A stretch of 64,000 nucleotides of DNA from Megascapheus bottae (GCA_024803745.1 JANJXV010000016.1:42834525-42898524), one strand, 5' to 3'; counted from the first letter of the stretch, positions 25,082 to 39,100 are shown. Program-made: numbers and translations. Notes: a model not told the origin generated them from the letters alone.

Positions 25082-28000
25082 GAATTCTACATAGCCAACA
25101 GACAAGATAAAATAATGGCATTCACAGGGAAGTGGATGAATCTAGAGCAAATCATGTTGAGTGAGACAAGTCAAGACCAAAGGAACAAAAGGCACGTGGG
25201 ATCCTTAATATGTGGCTAATAGATCCAAACAGTATAAGAGCGAGGACTCAATATTTGCATACCCAATGCTATAGACATGGTACTGGAACTATAAACACAA
25301 CTACACAGACATAAAAATTTATGACTCTATAGACATGTTTTATTACATAGATTAATACGTATCTATGATATACAAACCCTTAGCCTAATTTTGATTATGT
25401 TCTAAAATCTAAGTGCCAGTGATTGTATACAGAGATTCCCTTCTTGAATACTTGTTTGTTAAATATTTCATTTGAAATATTATATAAAAATCAATGTTAA
25501 TAAATTCTTCAATAAAAAAGTGACTGGAAAAAAAAAACCCACCACATTTGGTCAGGGAGTTTAGCCTAGTGGTACAGTGCTTGCCTAGGTACGGGTTCAA
25601 TTCCTCTGTACCACATACACAGACAAAAGCTGGAAATGGTGCTGTGGCTCAAGTGGCAGAGCTCTAGCCTTGAGAAAGCAAGAATGGTGCTCAGGCCCTG
25701 AGTTCAAGCTCCAGGACTGGCAAACAAACAAACAAACAAAAAACAAAAAAAAACTACCATGCACAAATAATATAATTCCTAGTTTTTAAGTTGGATCATT
25801 TACCACATGGACATTTGGACTGTGAAACTAGACACTACAACTCCAGCTCAACAGACTTCTCATCTGCATTACTGCCAAGCCAGCATGCACGGCAGCCTGC
25901 ATATACCAAACTGCAGGAAGGAACCTTCTTACGGATCAGTGAAGTCCAGACGATCAGAGGCAGGAAGACTCGTGTGCTGCTTCAAATAAACCAATGCAAC
26001 AAGGCACTGCCTCCAACATTAACATTGCTTTACTATTTCTTTACCATTTGTTGTACCTTGGGATCAAAATCAGATTTGGTTGACACACTTTTCTTATCAG
26101 CCTTTGCTCAAATGGTCACTGTAAGTACTAGAAACTATCTACAATATCCAGGGGACACAGTGTTTATGTCTGCTTTCAGTTGTTCTATACTTAAGAAACT
26201 TTTTCTATCTTATGCCCTTGCTTGTTTATATATATATTTTAAAAAAGGTGTGTAACTCCTTGAAAGCAAAATGTATTTTATCAGGCAAAGGACATGGCTC
26301 AAGTAGTACAACACCTACTACTACTATGAGGCCCTAAATTCAAAATCCCAGTACTTCCAAAAAGAAAATGTATTTTATTGATTACTGTCTTCGGGTAATC
26401 AGATTCCTCAGGGGAAATACAGAGGATATAAACAATGACATGATACTCACCTGGAACTCCAAGATTAGACTACTTTTAATAACACTAGTTCTATACATAC
26501 ATGGCAAATGCAGATCAACCACTCACCTCTTACCCAAGCTGAAGTAGTGCTGAGGGCAGACTTGTGCTATATTACTCACTCTTTCTCCCAAACTTCTGAG
26601 GATCAGGCCATAAATTTTCTACTTCAAGAACCCAGAATCTCCTCTTCAGATCCTGAGTCAAACCACATTAACAGCCTGCAGAGGCACTGCCTGGAGCATC
26701 TTGCAGGGTTTAGATTTGAAGCAGTACATTCAGACTCTGAGAGGACTGCTGAGAAATTAACCCTACATTTGTATTTAGTGTACCTTTACACATGAGGACT
26801 TTGTTTTCAGTAACTGAGCTCGGATAAAGCTTTGTTCCTTGGAATAATTCCTACACTTTCCTTTTTCCTTGTAGAGATAACTAAGTAACTGCTTTCACCT
26901 TACTCTAAACTATCAGAAAACATAAAATTAAATGGAAAAAGATAATCCTGACCATTTGTCATCTTGCCTCTCTTAATTTGTCTGTTGCGCTTTCAATGTT
27001 TTTTTAGACTATATTTTCACTGTAAGCCCATCTTTCTAGAAAAGAAAATAGGTCTGCATTCTTAAAAATATGAAACAATTATCTTTTGTGTATGATAAAC
27101 ATAATTTTTCCAAAACTTACACATTGGTTTATAGACAAACAGCAGGAATAAAACACGTTATTGTACCAAATACGAAGTGTCTGGGGAGATAATTCTAGTT
27201 CTCTATGATAGCACTGCTCAAGAGAAGTAGTATCCACCATTAACAGCACCAAGGTGCTGGCACAACACAGACCTATAGGGTACAGCTAACTTGGCACAGG
27301 AGGAACAGCAGTCACAGGCGATGAAGAATTCCTATTCATCTCATCAAATGCAGAATAATGAGATGCAGGACAGTAAGGATATAAAGTCACACAAGAAAGG
27401 GAATTACAATCTGGGTGCAGTGGCTCACGCCTGTAATCCTAGATACTCAGAGGGCTGAGATCTGAGGATTGAGGTTCAAAGTCAACCCCAGCACTAAAGA
27501 CCATGAGATTCAAATCTCCAATAACCACCAGAAAACTGGAAGTGGCGGTGTGGCTCAAAGGGTAGGGTGGTTACCTTGAGCTCAAGAACTCAGGGACAAT
27601 GCCCAGGTCCAGAGTTCAAGTCCCATGATTGAAAAAAAAAAAAGGGAACTACGTGAGATCTTTCCCTACCCTCTTCTCTTCCCTCCATCCCTGACAATTC
27701 CAGACATTAAACTAACTCTACCCTTTATGGGACTATTTTTTTTTATTTAACTCTAAAGAAGATACCTATAATCAGAATCAAGAACTCGTAACGATAATAC
27801 ACCTTATATTGGTATAAAGAATGTCTCTTTGCAAATGCTACTTGCCTCGTCCGAGTTTCAGCTTCCCTTTTTTACAAGACATAAGGGACAAAGGTTGCAG
27901 TCAATCCTATTCAGAAACTGCTGCAGTGTACATACCAGTTCTACCCCACCGCAAGAGCAACGGTTCTCAATAAGCTCTCTGGTAAGAAACATAAAATCCA

Positions 28001-31000
28001 AAGAAAGTAGAATAAACCTAACACTTTAAAGCATTATATATATACATCAACAGATACTTTTTCTATTATACATAAATTAGGTTATCTGAAGAAAAATAAA
28101 AAGTTCTTCTTACCTCTATAAAGCCATCAAAAACATTAGTTCTCCAAACAAGGCCAACTTTTCCAATGAGAGGTAGATGTTCTCTATTGTTCTTAAAATT
28201 GATCACAATGACCTTCACATATCCATCTTCAATGCACCCTGAAAGGAACTAAGGTTATTTTAATGACCACATTCCAATTGAGAATATCAAATCTTCAGTC
28301 TTCAAGCTAGCCACTCCACAGGGAGTCTTTGTGCTACCTCAACACAGCTCATCCTACATACTAGCATGAGGCCACAGCAGTGCAACCCCATGTCTCAGAG
28401 GTAGGAAAAAGGGACATGCCCTGAGGAAGTGGGGTCAAAGGCTAAGTCAAGGGAGGATGGTGGGGGTGAACTTGGATACATACCATGAAACTACTAGAAA
28501 GATAAAAGCTCCATTATTGTACTCAATTCCTGAAATAATCCCATTGTAATGATGAGAGGGTCACTTGGCTCACAGTGCTGAATGTTAAAGACCATGCTGT
28601 CTGCACCTCCTAGCTTCAGACTGGCAAGGCAGAACAAGATGCCTATCTCAGGGCTTGATGACCTTCTACTAGGCTATCCTCCTAAAGGCCCTACCAGCTT
28701 CCAACAGGGCCAAGGTGAGGACCAAGACTTTTAATATGCACTTTTGGGGTCCCTCCATATCTAAATCATTTTACTTGGTCAAGCCAATATTCATAGAAAT
28801 GAAAAATCAGAAATACTGAGCTTAACAAGAAAGCATATGTAGGATGGTTAAGGAAAAGAGGAAACCAAAAAAGACAAAGCAATGAATGGCACCCCAAGAA
28901 AGGAAGGACTGGAGAATAGATGGGCAAGAAAAGCTAAAGGAAGGAGCCCAGAAAATAAAACAAACATCTTCATCCATGCAAACACTCACCAAACCCTGTT
29001 CGTCTCGGAAGTGTACCAAAGGACACTAGCAACCCACCCATCACGGAGGAGGCACCAGTCCACATGGTACACACAGTTGCTTTCCAGGCTTCTTGTGATG
29101 GATAAGAGCAATGCCAGCTCCCTGCGCTAGTAAATGTGAGACCCTTGTAGGGCGCAAAATCAGCTGTTTTATTATTAGCAGATATTCTGCCACTGTAGAG
29201 CAGCCAGGGTGCTTTCAGCAAGACAAACATGCCCCTGGATACTTGGCATCCTAAGTGTGTGGTGAATGAGAAAGGTCATCCTCTGACAAATATAGTAACA
29301 AAGAAACAGTACTCTTTGACAGATGGGGGTGGAACTGTAGAGTGTACCCTGGAGTTATACGGTAATGCTTCCAGAAAAGAAGCCTTACCATGAAGCAGAC
29401 AAGTAAATGAAAAAAAAATGGAGCCAATATATTCTTACTACACTCCTGTGCTCTTAAACTTCTCAGAATAAATTCTGCTGTTGAAGGTACTAACCTTACA
29501 TGCTAACCTTGTCAGTTCAGAAGACCATTCTCAAAATACAGTAAAATACAATTTGAGGATCAGCATTATGGCTTCTATGACAATACACTCGAAAACATGA
29601 GCTTTAAAGACTTAGAGAGTCTTCTCTGAAGAAGAAATAAGAATGGCCTATAGACAAATGAAGAAATGCTCGACATCTCTGGCCATAAAAGAAATGCAAA
29701 TCAAAACAACTTTAAGATTCCACCTGACTCCTGTTTGAATGGCCATGATCAAGAAATCTAATAACAACAGATGCTGGAGGGGATGTGGCTAGGAGGGATC
29801 ACTACTACACTGTTAGTGGAAGTGCAAACTCATTCAACCACTATGGAAAGCAGTATGGCAGTTCCTCAAAAGACTAAACATAGAGCTCCCCTATGACACA
29901 ACAATTCCATTACTTGGCATTTATCCAATCGTCCAGAAACAAGGACATACTAAAGCCACTAGCCCAATGATGTTCACTGCAGCACTATTTACCATAGCAA
30001 AGATATGGAACCAACCCAGATGTCCCTCAGTTGATGAGTGGATCAACAAGATGTGGTATTTATACACAATGGAATTCTATGCTGCTGTCAAAGAATGGCA
30101 TCGCCCCATTTGTAAGGAAATGGAAAGACTTAGAAAAAAATCACATTAAGTGAAGTAAGCCAGACTCAAAGGAACATAGCTCACTGGTTTCCCTCATTTG
30201 TCATAATCAGTAGAAACCTTGGACTCTCCTAGCAGAGATTTACAATAGAGCAAAACCTAGATACACAAGGCCATATAGGATGACACTAAATGAAAGGACG
30301 TCTAGGATATGGAAACAAAAGCCATATGAGTGATTGTACTATGTTATCTCTCATCTCTTTGACTGTCCCTTGGTTATTTCAAATTGTTATAGTATTTCAC
30401 CTTGTTATCTAATATATTGTATATATGCTTATTTGGTTATTTGAAATAGGATAGGAAAGGGGAGAAAAACAAGATGAGGGGCAGGGGTGGGGGGAGGGAA
30501 ATGGGGACCAGGGCAAGGGAAAGGGTATCAATGTTTGTGAAGTAATGCACCTTCTGGTGAATATAATGTAACCCTTCTATTAATTACAATTACAATAAAA
30601 AAATTCTGCCCAGATATTTGCTAGCTGTGTAACCACAGTCAAGTTCCAAACTGAGCAAACCAGGAATATAAATAGAAAGTACTTTGTAAGGCTTTGTGAA
30701 GACCAATGGAACCAATAATAAAGATTAAACCTTCCAGGGTAACTCATGATACTTGTCAGGCTAAATGTACTGAAACACTTTCATGCTTTATTTCAATAAT
30801 GACACTCTATGTAAAGAGCAAGGTCCACTGTCAGGCAGAAAAGAGACCTATGTTCATGAAGTGGAATTCTCAATACTGTTAAGATGTCTATTTATCTGAA
30901 TTTACTTATAGACTTAATGTCATCACTATCATAATCCCAGCAGGCATTTTAATAGATTAGTCATTTAAATTTATAAATAATAAAAATTCATGAGATGACT

Positions 31001-33133
31001 CTAAATGTCACGTGAAAATACTAAGATCTAATATAACCAAAGCAATCTTGAAAAGGGAAAAGCTGACTTCAAAACATTACACTGTGGTACTGCTTCTAAG
31101 GATATATAATACATCAATAGAATAGACAAGTTCAGAAACAGACCTATACTCTTTCAAGCAACTGATATTTGAGAGAAAACAAAGTAATCCAATCGCAAAA
31201 GAAAGTCTTTTTAGCAAATAGTACACAAAGAACTGTACAGCATGAAAATAAACACCTCAGCTCTTACCTTGTGCTGTACACAAATTAACTGCTTTTAAGT
31301 CAAAGACTTAAAAGAAAAAGCTAAAACTCTAAAACTGCTAGAAGAAACAACTGAGAATATTTTGCAACCAGGAAGGAAAAGACTATTAGATAGGAGTAAA
31401 CAATAAACAGGAAATAAACTGATAAATCAGATTTTATCAAATAAAATTGTATATGAGTTATACATATAATATATATAATTCACATATATAAAAGGATCTT
31501 TGTAAGTTTACAGATATATCCTTTTATATCCTCAATCAAAAGGATTCAGGAAATATTTCCAAAAAATAATATACAAATGGCCAATAGATACAATAAAAAG
31601 TGATTAACATCGTCAGCCTTCAAGGAAATGTTCAGACTGGCATCTTCCAAGACTCAATTCTATTTTCTTTGCCTATGAACAAGTCCTTCCTTGGAAGCAT
31701 AGGTGAAAATATACAAATACTAGTTTTGCATTCTTTGACACTTGTTCTGCTTCTTTTGTTAAGGGTATCCCAATATCTCTGATAGTAACACAGCAGGTCA
31801 GGCTGGTGTATATCCGGTGGAAGAAGCTAGGCTTGCTTATTAAGCACACTTTTCACCCAGCTATCCACTGTGTCAGAGATAAATTCATGGCCCAACCAGT
31901 CCCAAGGAAATACAATGAAACTCTTGAAGGGATATCTATCCCCGCAGATGTGGAGCCTCAGAACTAAGGCAGAGAGTGACCTCACACAAGAAAAGCTTGT
32001 CTTTTTTCTAATTAAAATTTCATGGTAAAGGTGATGTACAGAGGGGTTACAGTTACATAAGTCAGGTAATGAGGACATTTCTTTCTGAACAGCATTACCC
32101 CATCCCTCATTTTCTCGCACTTTTTCCCCTCCAAATACCCGTACACCTACCAAGTTGTAAAAGTTCACTTCCAACATAACCTCTAGTAACTACTGAATTG
32201 CTTCACCCTATGCTCCACATTTCTGTGGTTCCCCATCTCTTCCCCAATTAGATAATTTTTTTTTTTTTTGCTAGTCCCGGGGCTTGCACTTGAGCACTCG
32301 GCCTGAACCTAAAGGCAAGCACTCTACTACTTGAACAACAGTGCTTTTATAATGATAAAGGTACAGAATTCAAAAGCAGTGACAACAGGGAGAGAGAGGG
32401 AGAGAAAGGGACGAGAGGGAGAGAGAATAAATTCAAATGGTCCAATTTTAAAAAACCTCTTGCTTCCATTTCTTGGAGTTCATTTTGATAAGCATCATCT
32501 TACATGATCATATATGCACATAGCAATTGAGCCATTATGATCTCCTCAGAATATCCTCTTTGTTCTCACTGTATGAATGCTTAGAGTGCTGTTTAATTAA
32601 TCATGTCCAAGTGTAAGTATTTGTCTTTTACTACCCATTGGATTAACTTGTAGATTTATAGGCATATTGAGGGAAACCTAATTTTTTTCCAACTCTTTCC
32701 ATGTCCTTATGAATGTCACTCTTTCTGATGGAAGCATAGAACTTCATTATGTATATATACCACATTTTCTTTATCAGTTTATACTCTGAGGATCATCTGA
32801 GTTGATTCCAAATCTTAGGTATGGTAAATAATGCTGAAATGAAAGCTCAAACCTTACTGAAAAAGGTATACCAAACAGAACCATAACAAGAAATAAAAAA
32901 GAAATATGTTAGCTAGGTACCAGTGGCTCACGCCTGTAATCCTAACTACTCAGGAAGCTGAGAGCTGAGGATTGAAGTTCAAAGCCAGCCGGGGAATGAA
33001 AGTCTGTGAGACTTAGCTCCAATTAATCACCAGAAAACCAGAAGTGGTGCTGTGGCTCAAAGTAGTAGGATGCCAGCCTTGAGCTAAAGAGCTCAGGGAC
33101 AGCACCCAAACCCAGAGTTCAAGCCCCACAACC

Positions 33134-33191
<58 letters not shown>

Positions 33192-36100
33192 AGGGGAGGG
33201 GTAGGGAGGAAAGAGAAGAGAGAAGGAAACATCTACATGCCTAATGTCATGACAAGAATGAGACTGTATCATGTACTTGAACTAAGAATACTTAACAACA
33301 TGATCTCCTCTTGCTAAGCCATTGTGAGTTATCCAGTGTTTCATAGCATTCAACTTAAAAATTGCCTAATTCAGAAGTTGGGGTATTTTGTAAAATAATT
33401 TTTATGAATGATGGAAAAAGATTTGAGATGGTGAAAAAGGTAAAGAACAAATGACTAAATAAAGGTCCCACAGCAGAGATTAAGTAGATATATTTAGAAA
33501 AACAAATTAAGTAGAGCGTGGTGACTCACTCTATAATCCTAGTTACTCAGGAGACTGAGATCCTCAGATCTCAGTTCCAAGAGTTCAAAGCCAGTCTGAG
33601 ACTCTTATCTCCAATTAACCACTAGAAAACCGAAAGTTGCTCAAGGGGTAGGGCGGTAGCCTTGATCTGCAGAGCTCAGGGACAGGGCCCAGGCCCAGAA
33701 TTCAAGCCACACAACTGACAAAAAAAAAAAAAAAAAAAAAAAATGGAAAGTTCATTTTGGAAAGAGGTAAGACTTTTTTCTTCTGTTTCAGGGAAATAGA
33801 GAAAAACACAAGAATATAAAGAGCTTGTGATTCCATGAAGATGTAACAGCAAAAGAAGAACAGGAAGCACAACAGAGTGATGATTTTCCTTAACATATCC
33901 CAAGAATAAGGGTAGAGGAGGAAGATACCAGATGGTATTTTTAAACCCTTTATGTAAAATGTAAAGAGGTACTAGGAAGAATTGATTAAAAGACTTCTGA
34001 ATAGGAAGAAGGGATAAGTTGAAATGTGGTAGCCCTAACTAACAGGAATGACTTTGTGAGTTCTCTTTAAGAAATGATTAAATATTTATTTAAAGTTTAA
34101 AAAGCAAGACAGTCTCATATTTTAGACCATTAATGAGGGGGATGTACAGGGCTATAAGGAAAGAGTCTCTGTAGTCTCACATACAGTATAAGAAGGCAGA
34201 GACAGGGCCGGGAGTTTGGCCTAGTGGTTAAAGTGCTTGCCTAGCATGCATGAAGACCCGGGTTCGATTCCTCGGTACCACATACATAGAAAAAGCCAGA
34301 AGTGGTGCTGAGGCTCAAGTGGTAGAGCTCTAGCCTTGAGAAAGTCCAAGGACAGTGCTCAGGCCCTGAGCTCAAGCCCAGGACTGGCAAAAAAAAAAAA
34401 AAAAAAAAGAAGAAGGCAGAGACAGATAGAAGAAAAAATATTTTTTTTTTGCACCAGTCCTGGGGCTTTGAACTCAGGGCCTGAGCACTGTCCTTGGACT
34501 TTCTCAAGGCTACAGCTCTACCATTTGAGCCACAGCACCACTTCTGGCTTTTTCTATGTATGAAGTACCGAGGAATCGAACCTGGGTCTTTATGCATGTT
34601 AGGCAAGCACTCTACCACTAGGCCAAATTCCTGACTGACAAAAGACTTTTAAGGTAAAAGTAATATAATACTTTAATGGTAGCTATATAACATTTATCCA
34701 AACCCATAAAATACGCAATGCCAAGTCCAAATTTACTATAAACTATGGTCTTTAAGTGATAATGATGTGCCAATTTGTGATGAACAACTATAACAAACGT
34801 TCTACTCTGATGGAGATATTAAATCTTCTTTGTAACAGAGAATAGCGGTATAGGAAATCTCTGTACTTTCCTTCCAATTTTGCTGTGAACCCAAAACTGC
34901 TCTAAAAATTAAAGTATAATTATTAAAAAGTCAAATGAAGGGAGACACATATTTTGCTATTCAAAATAACTTCCCTCTGCTTCTCTACTGTAACTATTCC
35001 TATCAATACTGATAAGGGTACAATATTCTGTACTGTGCAAAATCTTTTTCCTTCAGCTTCTGAAAATTGGTAATAATTAGTTTGATACTAAGATCAAATA
35101 AATATACAATCCTTTATACTTTGCATTGCTGATCAGGCCCTTTAGCAAGGTCCATTTACACTTCAAAGACACAACTACCCAATAATCTCATCAAAATGTT
35201 AAAGGAGAGTTGAACAGGAAAATACTAATATATCAGGCCTGAATCTGACTATTCTACTCATAAGGCCTGTTTACATTGCTGACTCTATGTCTAGGAACTT
35301 ATCTAGTAGGAGAAAAGTGTTCTCCTACCATTTCTTGGCAGGTAAGGATGATTCACTGTGCCTAATTGTACCATGTGAGTTATGCTAAACATCCTCTTTT
35401 CTAGGATCAGGAAAAGTGGTAGTACTAGATAGTAGAAGCCAACATGACCACCCTGCAATGAAACTCTGCCTTCCCATGGGCACCAGTGGATCATGCCTGT
35501 AATCCTAGCTACTCAGGAGGATGAAATCTGCGGATCATGGTTCAGGAAAAGTCTATGAGACTCTTTATCTCTAAGAACCAAAAAAGCCAGAAGTGGGGTG
35601 TGGCTCTAGTAATAGCCTTTAGCATAAAATTTCAGGGACTATCCAAGGCCTTGAGTTCAAGCTCCCAAGTCTTTACAAAAAAATAATAAAATAAAAATCT
35701 GAAATATGAAACAGCTATGACTCCACAGGAAGAGGATTCTTGGAAATGCAAGGCCCCTTTGGACTTCACGTACCTTTCCTCTTCACTGAATTTGCTCTGT
35801 AGTAGTTCACTGAAACAATCTGTCACCTAAGTCCTGTAAGTCCACCTAGGGAAATCACTAAACTTTGGGAGGGTTTTGTGGCCCTGTCAACTGTCCACTT
35901 GTATTTCCATGAATACAAAACAAATTGTGTATGAGGAAACATACACAGCACCTTCATAAGCTTACCTTGAGCTCTATTACAAATTATTCTTTCAGTATTT
36001 ATTTTTATCCTTCTACCCCCTTGTCTCTCATAAATTCAATTCAGGTAGCAAAATGTTTCCTCACCTAATTTTCCTCGTAGCTTAATTTCACCAACAATAC

Positions 36101-39100
36101 ACAAAAGACAGGCAGCAAGTATGTTCTGGTTCAAGGATCATAAATTTTTCTTCAAAGAAGTTGTGTAGGTCCATTTTTTAAACTTTTAATATTGCCATGA
36201 CTTTGTCAAGTTGAAGAATCATAAAAATACAAAGGAAGGAAATTTCCTAGTTCCTTGGGGAAGGAATATCATAAAGTTGCAAGTAATCAAACCACTGAGG
36301 AAGAAGAAAGAACACAGTGATAATTACTCTCTGGTAAAGAGGCAGAGAAACCTCCCAAGTTCCTATGGAAGGACAATAATGTCCAGAAATATAAATGGCA
36401 TATTATAAACTTAAAAGATCTACTACACTCCTGATCACACAGAACGGAACATGTTCTGATTTGAGAAGGTAGTGAAGGGTAAACAGAAAAGAACTTGGTG
36501 TTCACATTTAAGAGCTAGGCTGCTAAAACCATTTTTGAAATCAGAACCGCAGAGCATCATTTACAACCTCAAGATGAGTAAAAACATCACAGTAAAGCAA
36601 TAATCATCACAGAGGATCTGTCACTCAGCCAGCCTCAGCCTCTGGGACTAAGAATCTGACCCCAGGTACCAAGAGCTAACAAAGGACTTCCTGTTTGCTT
36701 TAGCTTCATGAACTGAAAAGCAAAGAATTCAGAGAACCTTACATCTTACATGGGATAGTTAAGAAAATAAAAGTATATTTAATTCAAAAAAATGTTACTA
36801 AAAGGTAGACAGCCCAGCATGGTGGCTCACATCTGTAATCCCAGCTACTCAGGAGGCTGAGATCTGAGGATCAAGGTTTAAAGCTAGCCCAGGCACAAAA
36901 GGACCTGAGACTCTTATCTCCAATTAAACTCTAGAAGATGGGGGGCCGGGAGTTTGGCCTAGTGGTTAAAGTGCTTGCCTAGCATGCACGGAGACCCTTT
37001 TTACTCTGACATTCCATCAAAACTGCCTCATTAGGGACAGGCCAGTTTTCTCACGTCTCACTAACAATGAGCAGAGAGCACAGAGCTACTTAATTCTAGG
37101 GGCATAATGATAAAACATTTTCTCCTTGATATGGAGAAAGTGAATAATAGAATAGGTGCAAAGTTCTGTCATCCCCAACTGCAATGACACAGCTGAAATT
37201 CACTAAATATACCACAGGTACCAAGAGAGTTTCTCAACAACTATAAAGGACATTCTAGCTGTTTTTTTTTTTTTTAAATATTATAAACTGTGATGACAAT
37301 AGTGCCCTCTGGTGACTCTTCTAGAAATGAATAAAGAAGAAATGCAATTGAGATCATATGGGAAGCCTTCTTATTGTGAGAAGAAAAAAGAGAGACATAC
37401 CCTGAGCAGTACCCCAACCCCCTCTTGCCTCTCCTGAAGAGGCATATAAACCCCTGTGTGAAAAATAAAATTCACAGCTTGATCAGAAAAAAAAAAGAAA
37501 AAAGAGAGACAAATTACTCTATCTTGATTTCCCATTCCTTCATTTCACTCGATGTCTTCCAATGATGAACTAGAACCTCTAAAACCAACAACCAAAATAA
37601 AGCTTTATTTTTCAGAGGTTGAGTATAATAGGTACTTGTTACAGAGACAGAAAGTTGACTGATACATAAATAGAAATGACAATAAAACGAAGGTGTAACA
37701 CCACTAAAGCAGTAATTGGATAGAAATGTATAGCACATAGCACTAAATGTCTCTGTATTATAAAAGCAAACCTTTTTTTTTTTTAAATCAGTCCTTGGGC
37801 TTAAACTCAGGGCCTTGGCACTGTCCTTGGGTTTTTTTCTCAAGGCCAGTGTTCTACCACTTGAGCGATAGTACCACTTCTGGCTTTTTTCTGTGTGTGT
37901 GGTACTGAGGAATCCAACCCTGGGGCTTCATGCATGCTGGGCAAGCATTCTACCACTAGGCCACACTCCCAGCCCATAAAAACAAACATTTTGAAACAAT
38001 ATCTTCATGCTAGGCACTTTACCACTAGGCCACACCCCTGGCCCATAAGAGCAAACTTTTTGAATCAATATCTTCAAATCCCTATTTAAGAAATTACAAA
38101 TTAAAAAGTAGAGATAGTACCCAGGCTCTGAGTTCAAACCTGACAACAAATGGGTACCAAGACATGTGAAAGGGTATCAATGTATGTGAATTAATGCACC
38201 TTCTATCTGGCAAATATCATGTAACCCTTTTACTAATTACAATAAAAAATTTAAAAAATTAAAAAAAAACCTGACAACAACATCAACAAAAAAAAAAAAA
38301 AAAGATGAAGGGGGCCAGTAGACTAATGAAGGGGAATCTGAAGGGCATGGAGCCAGCTGAAAGTACATCCCACAGGTCAAAGGAGTGACAATTTTAGCTT
38401 CAGAAAGAATGATGCCTGTAACTGATGATTATCAAATACATAAAATTCCTAGAGGCAGCGGGTGCCTGTAATCCTAGCTACACTGGAGGCTGAGATCTGA
38501 GCATTGCTATTCAAAGCCAGACCAAGCACTAAAGACCCTAAAGAATGAGAGACTCTTATCTCCAATTAACCACTAGAAAACTGAAGTGGCCCTTGACTCA
38601 CAGACTGACAGGGTAGGGCAGTAGCCTCGAGCTGAAGGGCTCAGGGACAACACCCAGGAAGAGATTTCAAGCCCCACAACCAACAACAACAACAACAAAA
38701 AAATCCTAGAGTCAAAAGTATAAAAGACAGGGAGTAGAAAAAGGAAAAGGGAGCTCAAAATCATTACTACCATAGTAAATGGCAATCATCTTAATCCGGA
38801 AATTGGTAGTTAAAAGGGAAACAATTAAGCATGAATCCTACTTTTTCTGTATGTGTGCATGTACGGTCCTGGAGCTTGACTCGGGGCCTGGATGCTGTCC
38901 CTGAACTTTTATGCTCAAGGCTCCATCTCTTCCACTTGTACCACAGCCTCATTTCTAGCTTTTTGGTGGTTACTTGGAGATGAGAACTTACAGGCTACAG
39001 ACCTCAGATTCCAAACTCCTGAGTAATTACAGGTATGAGCTACAGGTACCCAGTGCATAGTTTATCCACTGATGAAAGAACATGTTTTATAAAGTTCAAC

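Larger units (their letters stand above)
21607..28113 (-). other. FBXO15: FBXO15 intron 9
   Basis: 6.5-kb intron between exons 9 and 10. It holds an IDL-Geo SINE (22565), an L1 ORF2 remnant (22785-25225), further SINEs at 25551, 26282 and 27408, and unique AT-rich DNA elsewhere. No nested gene is supported. Confidence 0.8.

Noticed and set aside
25791..26255. Plus-strand ORF of 154 codons within FBXO15 intron 9
   Set aside because: No recognisable domain, ends in AT-rich low-complexity sequence, and overlaps no exon-like signals.
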